From NCBI RefSeq assembly GCF_014805625.2, contig NW_023998415.1, positions 4,185,149 through 4,249,148 on the forward strand: a DNA stretch of 64,000 nucleotides. Direction: 5' to 3'. The DNA comes from Glossina fuscipes. Its lineage: Eukaryota; Arthropoda; Insecta; Diptera; Glossinidae. The notes below the pieces were generated by a model, which searched no databases, was not told where the DNA came from, and was given only the letters and a program-made list of their open reading frames with translations. How positions within the stretch are numbered: position 1 is the stretch's first letter; each line of letters starts with the position of its first letter. The translations under genes were made by a program, and so were the position numbers. Positions 38,372 to 50,429 of the stretch are shown one piece after another.

Positions 38372-38689
38372 TTCTAACGCGTACGCGTTTAAGTCGTCTG
38401 AAATTACGATGTTTGATATATTACGGGTACCGTCAGCGAGGGCGTTTAGTGTATCTAACTACTGTAGAGCACTGTGATAAGATGGATCCTTTATCCTCGC
38501 CCCGCCTAAACCACTATGGTGGCTATCATCATCCAAGAATGCTCATGCCATATTTTCAGAGTAGGCTTTTCTGGGCAAATCAGTTACTAATGTGTCGCGA
38601 ACAGTGTTTTCATTTACTTCGCTCAAAAATACCAAGTTCAGCTCTAACTTATTACATACTATTCGCGTAATTGTTTAGTGTTTTGTAGT

Positions 38690-39385
38690 TTGGGTCCTGT
38701 TAAATGGTCTCCATCTGAGAAGCTGCTATCTGGTTCCATTATTGTAAACGGGTTACGACTTCATAGGTATCCATGCAAAGAGGGAGCCCAACCAATGGGT
38801 TCAGGCGATCATTGCTAAGTCCAGCGTTAACAAGGAATTTTTTCCACAACGCAAACATAATTGTGCACTGGGCTAAAAAATATTTCAATGGCATGTCACT
38901 TCCATATAGTTAGAAAACGAAATATTGACACCACCAGCCCTCAATTGTCTCTTTGCGACCTTTCCCGGTATGCCGTAACCAAAGCCTTATCAGGCTCGGC
39001 CATTGTGCCCAGCCAAAAGCTCTATTCACAACTTCGTCCCCCTCGTGATCACTCTGAGTAATGCCGCTCTTAGTCGAAATTGAGAGTTAGGAGCCGGTCG
39101 ATTAACGCTTATTACATTGATCGCAGATGGCGCTTAGCCCTGTCGAGTGTGTTCAACAGCGAGGTTAAAGCGCGACGTTTTTTCGAGAAAATTCAAAGAC
39201 AACTATGTGCGATTTTCAAATACAAATTTCTGCGATTCCCCTGCTGAAACTCGAATAGCATCGCTACAGAGTTATTGGAGTTTTGAGGGGAAAACTGAGC
39301 CAATTGATTTTCACAGTCCTTTTTAAAGTGAGATTTAAGAAGATTCTGGGGGAAGCAAAAACCGGACTACATAATTAATGCAAAA
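38690..39385. other. Mixed-composition DNA, nothing recognised
   Basis: It is somewhat GC-richer than average. The frame at 38861-39061 has no known domain. It may hold further decayed transposon sequence that cannot be assigned. Confidence 0.35.
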
Positions 39386-39389
39386 AATT

Positions 39390-39900
39390 TCCACCCAAAC
39401 TTTCTCTCTTTACGTGATGAAAAATTACGCCTTTCCTGTTGATAAATTCAACATACTTTACGTTAGTTGGGCGCATTAATTGCATTATTACTGCCGATAG
39501 AGAATGAGAACAACTTGTCGTCACATTGGAATAGCTCATGATGAACAAATCCTTTGGAATCTCACCAACCACAAAGACATCAGTTCATGAGATATCTATG
39601 CGACATTTCCCTTCTTCCCATCTAAATTTTACAAAAACGATTTCGTTTGCTGCCAGCAACCCGTCATAGGAAAAAATGTAGTCCACTCAATTTTCCCTCG
39701 CAATAGTATTCAAATGTCAGGCTTCGTTTTAGAGATTAAATGTACCAGTGGGTCTTAATTTGTGTATCATTGACTTTATCGGTATAATGAAGATGCAAGG
39801 ACTTGACGCGTCTTTAATATCGGACTTCGCAGAACGGAAACGCTGGAACTCTTTGCGTGCTATTGAGCTTTGCCAATGCGTCCATCAACATTTTCAGATG
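39390..39900 (-). mobile_element. Decayed mariner-like transposase, catalytic region
   Basis: The minus-strand frame at 39375-39572 ends its best-conserved part with INRKGVIFHH (39411-39440). This is the block directly before the second catalytic Asp of mariner (NRKGVIFHHDNARPH in the family). Here the DNARPH part reads VKRESL, so the Asp is lost. Upstream, a segment with a conserved DLFIMSYSN pattern matches the family KG-V-YELL-N block at the usual spacing. Further upstream (about 39880) an ENVDGRIGKA-like string may be part of the DNA-binding region, less certain. Stops interrupt the reading. It lies on the same strand as the N-terminal mariner piece at 42010-42350, about 2.1 kb away. Confidence 0.6.
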
Positions 39901-39904
39901 TAAG

Positions 39905-41685
39905 CGGAGCGTCATCGTCTTGATTGAACATATGTTTTGTTCGTTTTGCTCGTGTCACTTTTGTTGCGCCGAACATGCAGTAAAGCTGTCGTATCAGCCA
40001 TTAGTTTGCCATAAGAATAAAAGACGAAGGAACTCCGTCATATCAAACCGATTTTACCGAAATTATCGTCTGGCCTTTAACATTTCATATGATTTTAATT
40101 TGAATTTTTTGGTTAATCGCAACTAAATCACGGAAATGCACAATGAATAGAAACGTATAGATAAATCAATCCCCAATAATCAAGTCTGAAAAGAAAAAAA
40201 TTTTTTGAAGATGATATTTACATATTATAATTGACTAGGCAAGTGTTTTTATATGTAATGACGCGATCCCTTTGTAAACTTTTCCATTAAAATTAAATGC
40301 AAGTTTTACCGTTAAAAAGAGATTTTCAAATGATTCGCTTAAGTTAAACTAACAGTTAATAAAATCCACAAACTTAAGGTCATTTGGACCTGTAGTGAGA
40401 ATGAACACAAGAATTTCCCCTTAAAAATCGTACACATCTTTCGTAATTTTCCTATATCTAAATATATTTTGTACAAAGTGAAGGGCGCAAAAAGGGAAAA
40501 AATGTGAAAAATAAAACTCCAATTAAACCGCACAAATCCACACATTGTACGAATTAAAAAAAAAAAAAAAAAAAAAAAAGAAGGCGAAAAAGAGTAAAAA
40601 AAGAGACAGGGTTACTTACGTAACTTCTAACCATATACAAAACCACAACAACACTCGTGGGTTTTTTAATCCCTTACATTTGATTTTGATCTTTTTTTCA
40701 TTTTCCCTGAATTTTTTCAAACGTATGTATATCGATGCTTATGTATGCGAGTGTGAGCTTTACATATTATTATATAAATATATATATATATATATATTTA
40801 TTTATTTGCAATAGATATCATATTGAAGTTGCAGTATTTTATGACATGAATTTATTCATATGACACTACTAAGAACTTATTTCAAATAATTTTTGTTTTG
40901 CAACTTTTACATCAAAGAGAGGTTAAATCGAAAACGAAGTACATTCCAGTAAACTATAATAATCAGAGTATCAAAAATTAAATACATCTCAGGTTCATAA
41001 TAATGTAATAATTTCCGGAAATGTTAATAAAAATGAAAACATCGACGAACTGCGATTTTGTTATCATAATATTATAAAAATGTACCGACAATTGAGGTTT
41101 CGATCGTTTACCCTAAACGCAGATATTAACATAACATAAATTATTAAACATATCGTGTTATCGGTCAACAATTTGCGGATCGAAAATCTTACAAAAACAT
41201 GCTCAATACTAGATATAACGGAGTTATCAAAACCGTCAAGATACCCTTCCTTAATGCCGCCTCTTCCGTTCAATCAAAAGCACACTTTTGAGATTTGCAA
41301 ACAAATGATAGTCGCTAGGGCTCAAATTTGAAGTACACGGTGTGTAGGGCAGCAATTCGAACGTCAGTTCACATTATTTCTCTATTAGTAACGTAGTTGA
41401 TGCTTTCGTTACACCTCGAGTGGATACGGTAATCATATGGGTAATAGCTTTCGAAAGTCCCAATTTTCATGCGAACTTGAGCAGGTCGATTATGTCTTTC
41501 TGTGCTTGCGGTGACCACCGCTTTCTGAGTCTGAGCTTGACAGACATTGTGTGAGGGTTCATATTTTCCAATTATAGTTCCAACTTTCTATTCGAGACGA
41601 TCTGAATCATTTTATCGACCAGTGAGTAAGACTCTAAAGGCTGCCAGGTAACTTAGATCATATGCCCGCCTATATTGAAAACTCT
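39905..41685. other. AT-rich DNA, nothing recognised
   Basis: It holds a 25-base A-rich run near 40555-40580 and (TA)n near 40776-40796. Frames at 39857-40126, 40545-40814 and 41064-41273 are uninformative. Confidence 0.4.
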
Positions 41686-41689
41686 ACCG

Positions 41690-41765
41690 TGCTTGAGATT
41701 TGAACCCACAAGCATTGAGTTGTTAGTCGCGATCCTTCGCTAACTGGGCAACTCATGGCGACAAT
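41690..41765 (-). mobile_element. tRNA-like SINE head, copy 1
   Basis: On the minus strand TTGCCCAGTTAGC resembles a pol III A box, and GGGTTCAAATC, about 40 bases further on, resembles a B box. The segment does not fold into a proper tRNA cloverleaf, so a functional tRNA gene is unlikely. A related segment lies at 45848-45925 in the same orientation, and both continue as CGGTAGAGTT. This pair suggests a tRNA-derived short interspersed element; the 3' end was not defined. Confidence 0.4.
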
Positions 41766-42009
41766 GAAATATTTATACAAGGTAAAAATGAATAGCTTGA
41801 AGAAGATTTCAAAACAAGCTTTTGTCACTTATTGCGAGAGTGCTACGCTTATTTTGTCACTGTTGTAGTTTTTGATTTTCCTGGCAGCTGCTAACTCCGA
41901 GAGTTAAGTAATGAAACCGCGATGTTGAAATGGTTCGAAACGGCATTTTCAGTCACTTCGTACAGCAGACATTTTCCTGGTTTTAGTTGATTCATCAACG
42001 ACTAAACTG

Positions 42010-42350
42010 ATCGAAAACTCTTTCAGTGTTTGATCTGCTTTCTCGTGTTCAAACTTTTTTGGTTCCCCACATTTAGACCCTTGAAACGAAAACCAACAAT
42101 TACGAAATGATGGATCAGCATCATCAAAAGCTTTTAGAAAAGTTTAATAGACTTCGGCAGCAGGTTTCTTCAAATCAGACAACATAAGTAATACAGATCG
42201 AAAATGGAATTTTGAGCGTTCGATGACTAGCGTCAGTATGCACTGAGTAACTGTTTTTTGATGCAAAGAACGGTCAAAATGATTGAATTAAATCGTTGTG
42301 TATACTGATATCTTGCATTACTTAAACATTCTCTTCCAATTGATGTCGCT
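42010..42350 (-). mobile_element. Decayed mariner N-terminal fragment, second copy
   Basis: It aligns at DNA level with 700-1030 in the same orientation: TCGGCAGCAGGTTTCTTCAA versus TCGGCAGCAGATTTCTTCAA, and a shared GCATTACTT block with GTCGCTGG at the far end. Minus-strand translation gives KKPAAEV, CWFSFQG, then GEPKKFEHEK. The last segment matches the mariner G-P-KFED pattern that follows the first helix-turn-helix. The remainder of the transposase is not visible directly below 41990. Stops are present. Confidence 0.6.
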
Positions 42351-42354
42351 GGTG

Positions 42355-43529
42355 ATACAAGCAATAATAGCAGGCGTATATTCCATTGAGTTTTTGTCAA
42401 CCTTAGGTCGTTTTCCGAGATGTTGCAAAATTGATAGCGAATGTAGTATACGCTCATATTTAAGTAGTGGATGTAAAAGAATTTAAGTGCATCAAAATTT
42501 CCAAGTATTTTTTTGAACAAGTTTCTTAAAGAAACAAAAACTAATTTTCGACAAATGAAAAATGTTTGCCGGCTTCTGTATTCGACGGCGGCGGTAACAA
42601 TGAAAATACATTTTGTTTTTTTTATTTTTGTTTTAGAAGAATCGCTAAGAAATAAAGCAACATCACCAGCACTTTAATTTAACGGCTTAAATGGAAAAAT
42701 AAAAACAAAAAATCTAAAACACAATAGGATTATAAACGTGAAAAGTAAAAATAAAAGTAAATTTTAAACAAACAAAACCGCTATAGCAAAATAAAAATAA
42801 CAACAATAAAAGCAACAGCAAAAACAATACAAAATGAATGGAAATAAACCAGAAATAGAAAACTTGTACAAAAAAACAAAAAAAAAAACGGCTGTAATAC
42901 GCTTCTGATGCAAATAAATTCACGCCATCAACATTTGCTACAACAAATATTAAGAATCTACAAAGACTCCATGAAGGCACTATATATATGCAATGCATTG
43001 CTTAAAACTTTCCTCTTTTGTTTTGCTACGTTTTTCTTGGTTACGTTCTGTTAAGATGGCGCAAAAAAGTAAAAAGAAAAAATCTATACCAGAATATGCA
43101 ATGTATGTATGTACGTATATATATATATATATATATATATGAATATATATGTAAGTATATAGGAGTACGTATCGTCGTTTATTATGCTGGTACCGGTCGG
43201 CATGTTGTTATTGTTGTTATTACTGTTAGTGATATCCTTGGTGTTATGTTCATTATTTTTATCTATTGCGAAATGAATGAATAAATGCGAAAACAGTTTT
43301 TTCCCTAACATGCAAAACACACGGGAAACTAAACACAAAAAACTCGTTCTCATTCAAATAAAAATCTGTAAAACGAATAAAAACAAAGAAAAAAAAAAAA
43401 AACATTCTTACATACGTACATTCATAAATACATACATAAATACAAACATATATCTAAAACCGCAAAGTATGAAAAAGAAACTTAAACACACGAAATCTAG
43501 GCTCACATGATGTAAGCAACAACACTAAC

Positions 43530-43566
<37 letters not shown>

Positions 43567-45845
43567 ATGATATTCTATGCCAACGCAGTGAAAAAGAAGA
43601 AGAAACACTTGAAATGTGAAATGTGAACTATTGCTCCATTTTTTGCTTATGTTAGTTATGTACGGTTTTCACATGCATACATATGTATGAGCTCTAATAT
43701 TGTAAATGTGTATAAATGTATGTTTCGTCTTTGTGTTAGTGTTAAAATGTGTAAATGTTGCAATGCAATCAACGGAATTGTAATTTAGCGGAAAAGGATG
43801 TGCGGCCTGAGCTCTTGTTTTTCTTTCCTCCTTTCTTTCGGTCGATTCATATACTACTTTAAAGAAGATACGGCCTTGTTTTTAAAGAAAAATATATTCA
43901 CAGACATATGTGTGTAAGCAATTTATATGCATAGAACGGGATTCCTGTTTTGTCAGTGCGAGAAACAAATTGTACACAATTATAAAAGCATATTCAAGAA
44001 ACAATTCGTTAAATTAATGACTTTTATAGTAATTACAACATAATAACATTCTCTCTTTTCTTTTTCCCCCTCTTCTTCTTCTTTCCTCTATCTTCCTACA
44101 TATATACATACATACATACATATATATATAAATATATACATATATATATATATATATCTGCACATTTGCAATTTTCCCGTAGAAATGCTTAATACAAATG
44201 AAGAAATTGCTCGATACCCTATCATCTATATATGTATATAAGAAACGAAAAAGGCAACAGAAACATTTTCATTTATTTCTATGTAATTTTTATTTATACT
44301 CACGCAGAACATTAAAAAAATACATCATCAAATCATTAGTTTAACTTCTGCCTTATATGAGTCTTGCTAAGGCTGTACACGTATTTCTGAAGGCGGCCAA
44401 TTTCGGAATTCGTTACACTCTGGCAATCTTTCAACGACTTTGAGGAGTTGTGATCCGCGTAAGTTACAAGTTCAATTGTCAATCACTTTTTGTCCGACGA
44501 TTACGCTCCAAATGAGTATTACATTAAAAAGAGACAGAGAAAAAGAGAGAGCGAGAGACAGCAGAAGTTCGGAAGAAGTTCTCGTTATTACAATCATTCT
44601 AAAAGTTCCGCTCTTTTCACGCAACGACTTCTTTGATTTTTCGCATTCATTCTTACTTACTATCTTGCATCATATTTGCCTTGGATCGAATAGATAGAGA
44701 TTACTCTGCGGGGGTAATAAACTTCTTACCAACTCTCTATTACACTTTTGCGTATTCCGAGCTGATCTTTCTATGTACAAAAATTACTATGTAAAAAAAT
44801 TACTGTTTTCAGTGTATCTGTTTCTCATTGAACCTTGAAATTGCACACACCATCGCATGAGTCGGGGTCCAAATCTAAGTGCGATACTTGCGTACTTACT
44901 TATAATTATAGCGAGTGCTCTGTTGGTAACGACATGGTACTTGCCAATTGGGCGTACACCCCCTAGGCTGCGGCCACTACCTACTTCTTTCTCGTCCCTC
45001 ATTTCTTTCAATTGAGTGATTAGAGTGATTAAAAAAAAAAAAAACGGTCTGGTTAGCCGTTGTTCCCTTTTTCAAAGTGTAGGCCAGTGCCATCATTCAA
45101 TACCAAACCCTATCTCTTCCTTGATATATTTTATTACAAAAACAAAAGAAGAAAGCTCCCTTTTACCTACTAATGATGAGTTGTACAGTCGGATTAGTTT
45201 TGGATTAAGTTTTCTTTCGTTTCGATAATTCTTAGCAAAGACAACTAAGGTTTATGAATTAATAAACAGTGACACTTTTTAAAAAATTCATGATCTTACA
45301 GGTTGTAGAGGATATAAAAATTTGTGAGAAATACATGAACTCAACATTAACAAATGTTAAATTCTGGTTATAATGATTTCCAAAATTGTCGATTGCACTT
45401 CGTTACCTGTTCGAAAGCGTCGGACAAACATTCATGTATAATAGATATGAGAAAATTAATTTAAAAAAAAAATGTTTTTACCAATTATTTTTTTGGCGAA
45501 AGAAAGAACAGAGATAATAGTAGAAGGAATTACTTACCCCAGGCAATCATTGTGTTATGTACCACCTAAAGCAGCAATTAGTTTGAAAGCGTAAGACATA
45601 AAACATATATTACATTTTGGCTATAAAAACACTGTGTTGATGTTAGGCGACTTTTATGAACAGATGGCAGTACCAAGCCGCCGAACTTTAAAACATTGAA
45701 TATGTGCAGCAATTAGTGTATCAATCAGTCGTAATCTCTAATTTTTAGTCAAAAGCAGCGTCATCAAGAAGTGAGGAAATAGAAAGAAATAAGAAAGTGA
45801 TGGCCGTGGATCAGCGCTCATTACAGCTGGAAACAAAGTTAACTC
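42355..45845. other. AT-rich DNA with simple repeats
   Basis: It contains (TA)n at about 43114-43141, 43531-43561 and 44096-44158, and CATACATA strings. Frames at 43018-43510 are low-complexity. The slightly GC-richer minus-strand frame at 44787-45011 contains a GTAAGT site but has no convincing acceptor and no known family. Confidence 0.4.
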
Positions 45846-45847
45846 TA

Positions 45848-45925
45848 CCGCATTGAGATTTGAACCCGCGCACGCTGACTCGCTGTGGTCGCGATTCTTA
45901 TTTAATCGTCTACTCATGCGGACAT
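45848..45925 (-). mobile_element. tRNA-like SINE head, copy 2
   Basis: It shares GCGGGTTCAAATCTCAA (B box) and GGTAGAGTT with copy 1, together with CGCATGAGT near its start. Its A box is more degraded than in copy 1. Similarity stops soon after the shared GTAGAGTT. Confidence 0.4.
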
Positions 45926-48900
45926 AATAGACTACAAACCGCAGTACGTCCTACATATGACACACTATATTGATCAAAACTGTTACCTTGTACGTAAAAT
46001 GTTTGCCGTTTTTATTGTCAATTGTGGAATTGAGGCTGTCCTTCTACGACCAGAACATGGCAGTAGACAGGATAATCCACAGCTATCAATCACACCAATA
46101 CATTCCGCATCTATAAACTGTATCAGAGAGCAAGACTAAGGTGCACCTACGTCTCCTACCATCAGAACATAACAGATTTTGTTTATCAGAAATCGTGGAT
46201 AGCCTGAGTTCAACAAACATCATTAAAGGTCCAAATACCACCAACCTAAAATGGGTGTGTAAAATTTATTAATGATTAAGAACAATCCATATCTACTAGC
46301 ACTACTAGCACCAGGCTATTACAGCGTATGTAAGCTTTGTCCGACATGAAACAGTATGAGAAATAACTCCCGTGAAAGCAAACTGTTCGAAGAGTCAGGC
46401 AGCAATCAATTAAGAATATGATATTTCGGGAACAAAAATCAACAAAGGGAAATTACACGAAACGGATGGCATTCGAAACTACGCCATAAAGACAAGGAAA
46501 AATCAGAGAAAAATAAAGTGAATAAGTAGCAATGGGCCACGAAAACAGCCTGTCAAAGGCAAAGACAAGATTATGCGTCAAATAGAATTAGCTACGATGA
46601 CTATAGGTTTATTATATAGCATCCAATTTGGCTTTTAACAGCACAAGAACATCGCAAAGATCCACCTGCATATCTTACTGCAATCTGCACATCTTACTGC
46701 TGACGTGGAAATTAAAAGTACTCAGCATAGCAATGATCTCAAGGATAGCTGCTTGTTAGCAGCTTGGTAGACTCAGATAAAGACACTCATTTAAGTTGGC
46801 GCTAAGAAAGCCGAAACGAACATCAAAAAAGAAGAACTAGCGAATACTTGGTTCAAGGAAAAATTCTCGCATTGCCGCCCCATTTTATAGTTTATGGAAC
46901 ATCATACGGCGTCCATCAATTCAAAAAGGAAATGAAAATTATTAGTCTCACTAAAAAATGGCCTTTTTCAACAATATCGCAAGTAGTCGAAGAGCTAATG
47001 ATTGAGGTCTATAAAGGATGATTTTTTCAAAACCTGTAGTATATGTTTGCGCCTCTGACATGGTGTCAAATGTTCGAAATTCCATTAAGTCATCTTTGTA
47101 TTGTTCCCGGCGATGGCAAAGTCTTCAAAAGAAGTCAAGGTATGTATCGAATGAAGTATTTTCACTTCTAAGAAAACATTTTTTTTATATATCCGTACTA
47201 CTTTAGTGGAACGATACCACCAAGGTTTAAAGTTTTACTTTGCCCTGGACAAAATCATTATAAAAAGTCACTGCTGTAAGAGGGCCACGGAGTTGTTCTT
47301 TTCATCTTTTCGGTCATCCTTAGTTCTAACAATTGGGAATCGGGCTCTTCAAGATGTTTCGTATGGGCTCTTCAAGGCCCCCTTACTGATGTGGATGGAT
47401 TGGTAGTTGGGCTCCACATCTAACCCATACCTTATCGAAAACAATGTTCTTTAAATGTCTCTATTTTGACATGCCTGTTATACTTTGGAGACATTATCCC
47501 TGCGTTATGTAATAATTTTTAAAAAAATATATGCATAAATCAATAATGATTGCCTCAAAGTATTTTAGAAGTTTATTAAGAAACTAAGAGAAAACGTAGA
47601 ATAGTATTATTATTATTAAATTTTTGACACTTGTAATGTAGTAAAAAAAATTAAAAAAATAAAAAAAAATAGATAAATAAATAAACTTCTTTCAATTAAT
47701 TTAAAAAACGTAGGGTATTGCCAAGCTATAAAACTATACGTATGTGTATATGTGCGTTTGAAAATATTACCGCTGAAAATGCGAAGAGAAACGAGAAAAA
47801 ACGTGAAAGTATACGTTCGAACATACAACCGGTACTTTATTATCACATACATATAAGAATTAATCTCCGGACAAGAAGAATTAAATATAATTGGATTTTT
47901 TTTTTTTTTTTTTTTTTTTTATATTTGATACGGGTAAGAATTGCTATGGAACCGAGTACAATTGTCTGCATTCACAGGTTAAATGAAAAACGAAAACCAC
48001 ATAAGAGATTATACAACAGTTGTACCGGGTACAAAAATTAATCTGGATTTAACAGGTCAAAAAACGAATGAAACTACGAAAGCGTAAAGCATAACAACAC
48101 ACACACACATACGCACACATATTATACACTTATGCATTCACATTCACATTTATACGCGCTGTTATAGCATACAAATTTGAAGCGAAGTGTTAACAAAAAC
48201 AGTCAATTGGCATTACATGAATTTAAATATGAAATCTCTCGTATACGCGAACCGAATAGAACGAGTTGCAGACAAAAGTAATATAATGAATACTTTTTAG
48301 AGTTTTTAAATCCATAAATAAATTATTATTATTTTAAAAGATAGGCAATAGGCGGCATGGGCGGCACAGATTTAGGGGAAATTCAACATCAAATTTTCTG
48401 TAATTATTCCCATTAAAATGTTTATCATCGATAAACACATACTTATATGCGTATAGCAATAGCATTGATGTAAAGGCGATATTGTTATTATTATTGTTGG
48501 TATTAATGAAGGATTGTGATGTTGATGTGGATGTGTAAATAATGGCGTATATGCATGTGAATCTGATTTGATGGTGATAATAAATCACCACCAATTATTT
48601 AGTCATCAATCAAAATTATCTTCTGATAGACATGTTGCCTAATTGAAGTTGTATGCATGGCCGAGATTTTCTTTAACAATCTCAGCTGGAATACTCTTGC
48701 CTTGACTAATTTTTCGCAAACTGACTCATTTGCATTTTGCAGACATACACACGCACATAATGTAAAATGTATCTGCAATAGTACAACAAATAGTATTTTC
48801 TTTAATTCTTCTCCGACACCAATGAAGTCTCCCTCTCTTTGTGTCTCTCTCTCTCTCTCTTCCAGTTTGTAATCAAATACCAGACAATAAGCCAAAGTAC

Positions 48901-49995
48901 AGATAACGACTTGCATTTGAATTTATTAAATCTTATTTCTTCATTTTTTTTTTTTTTTTTTTTTCATACTAAAGGCAAGGATATATTACAGCCAAGGACA
49001 AATAATAGTCTTGTACTAATATTTGCGTTTAATAATCTTTATGTTTGACAAAGTGATACGTACGTAGTTCTGCTCAGCAAGAGAGATTGTCTCATGAAAG
49101 AAAAAAACGAGGTACTCATTTTTGAAAGAACTTTATGTTGAGTTGTAACTGAAAATCGCATCTGTCTACGTAAGACACAACTTACTGCTACTTTCCTTTC
49201 ATTAGGTTACAAAAGTGCGAGACTTAAGGTACTAAAAACCACGTGTATGTGGCACAATCATTCCCGGCTCCTGTTCACTGAATATATACGTATCCTTTAT
49301 TTTGCATTAGCTGCGAAAATCGGAATGCGCGACCTTAACGTCCCAAACACCCATTTTTCATTTGAACTCTTAACTCTACGACCCGACTATACAGATATAG
49401 CTTCGCAAGAGAGTACCCGTCTAGCCATTTCCATGTTTAGTAGTTTCGGTTTATGCTCCTCCATTTCTTGCTACTTTCTTATTACGCTAATAAAGACTCC
49501 AAAGGCTTCCAATTTCTTTTCGTTGCACCGCATATGTGTCACATAATTGCGGGGAAGGCAATGCTCTCCCTAACTTTCATTTGTTGCCTATGCGGTCCGT
49601 CTTGGCCACTCAATCAGGCGAAAAACACATATTCATCGTCTGCTGTAACGTCACAGACACTACATCAATGGCTAGATTCGACCTTTATTTTATACCTTTA
49701 TGCGGACGAAAAACTCGTGATCACCGAATAATTGATTATTATAGAAATCTACATCACCAAGCTGCACAAGAATCTATGATCTATTAGGTGTGTACCCAAA
49801 CCGGATATATTAAAATTATTAAATAGTTTTTAAAGTAGATCTCGTATATGTACTCTTAATTTAAATTCAGTTGCAATTAATATCTAATTTTTTTTTTTCG
49901 TGTAAAAAAATATTGACTAAATGGAAAAATAGTAGATTGATTCCAGACCCAAAAGACAACTGAGAAGTGCAATTGTTTATATTAAAAAATTCTTG
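45926..49995. other. AT-rich DNA with simple repeats
   Basis: T runs lie at about 47896-47920 and 48943-48964, a CA run near 48090-48118 and (CT)n at about 48842-48861. Frames at 47718-48041, 48599-48916 and 49247-49787 have no recognised domain. A QFGF-containing stretch near 46628 hints at reverse transcriptase but could not be extended. Confidence 0.35.
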
Positions 49996-49999
49996 TTAG

Positions 50000-50386
50000 A
50001 TTTCACTTGAGGATTGAACTAAAACTAACTGAACTATGGAGAATACAAGACACAGTTAGGATGGATATTTGTGAGACCAATGGATCTTGAAGAAGTCTTC
50101 CTCCCCAATCTGCAGTTGTGGACAAACTCTAACTATAAAGCACATTCTCTGCGACTGCCTTAAGTTTTGCTTGGCTAGAAGTATTGCATTTGGAGCGACT
50201 AACCCTTTGGACATTCTAAAATCAGCTTCAGAACCGAATATAAATTCTATATATTACTTTATTAATACTACTAAGCTCATTATCTAATCTACATTTATTT
50301 ATATTAGAGCCGATAGCCTGTGCTGCTAGTGCTCAATGTCTTTTTTTTTTTTTTAGTCTAAGAATTTATTTCGTTAGTCTAAAATT

Positions 50387-50422
<36 letters not shown>

Positions 50423-50425
50423 TTT
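50000..50425 (+). mobile_element. 3' end of an I-like non-LTR retroposon
   Basis: The frame at 50087-50287 contains ICSCGQTLTIKHILCDC (about 50105-50157). This is the C-terminal cysteine-histidine motif typical of I and Jockey/R1-group ORF2 proteins (a C-C-G-LTV-HIL--C pattern). A 3' UTR of about 100 bp follows, with GCCGATAGCCTGTGCTGCTA and a T run, and ends in about ten TAA units at 50391-50421. TAA-repeat tails are characteristic of I-clade elements. Upstream sequence is disrupted by stops, so this is a truncated, dead copy. The same 3' UTR is present as an 82-bp insertion at 38061-38142. Confidence 0.75.
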
Positions 50426-50429
50426 GTGA

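Larger units (their letters stand above)
36950..38680 (-). mobile_element. Decayed R1/Jockey-like non-LTR retroposon
   Basis: On the minus strand, with many stops and shifts, the order of a non-LTR ORF2 can be followed. An endonuclease-type segment ends in VISDDLNAYALE at about 38372-38403, equal to the family GDFNAW block. An AITPMS segment near 38180 matches the linker. ARKRIL and a downstream basic stretch sit near 37950-38000. KVFAMMLQGL-like sequence is near 37690. The finger/palm block QPICLTDATGKVLERI is at 37573-37625, followed by RSDYQYDFR near 37520. The catalytic motif is reduced to GYAENY at 37171-37188, where GYADD is expected. The spacing fits an R1 or Jockey clade element of about 1.7 kb. 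It is interrupted by an AT microsatellite and by an 82-bp insertion. It cannot be active. Confidence 0.7.

Noticed and set aside
46620..46800. QFGF-containing plus-strand stretch resembling a reverse-transcriptase block
   Set aside because: The match could not be extended in either direction and the frame has stops; too weak to list as an element.
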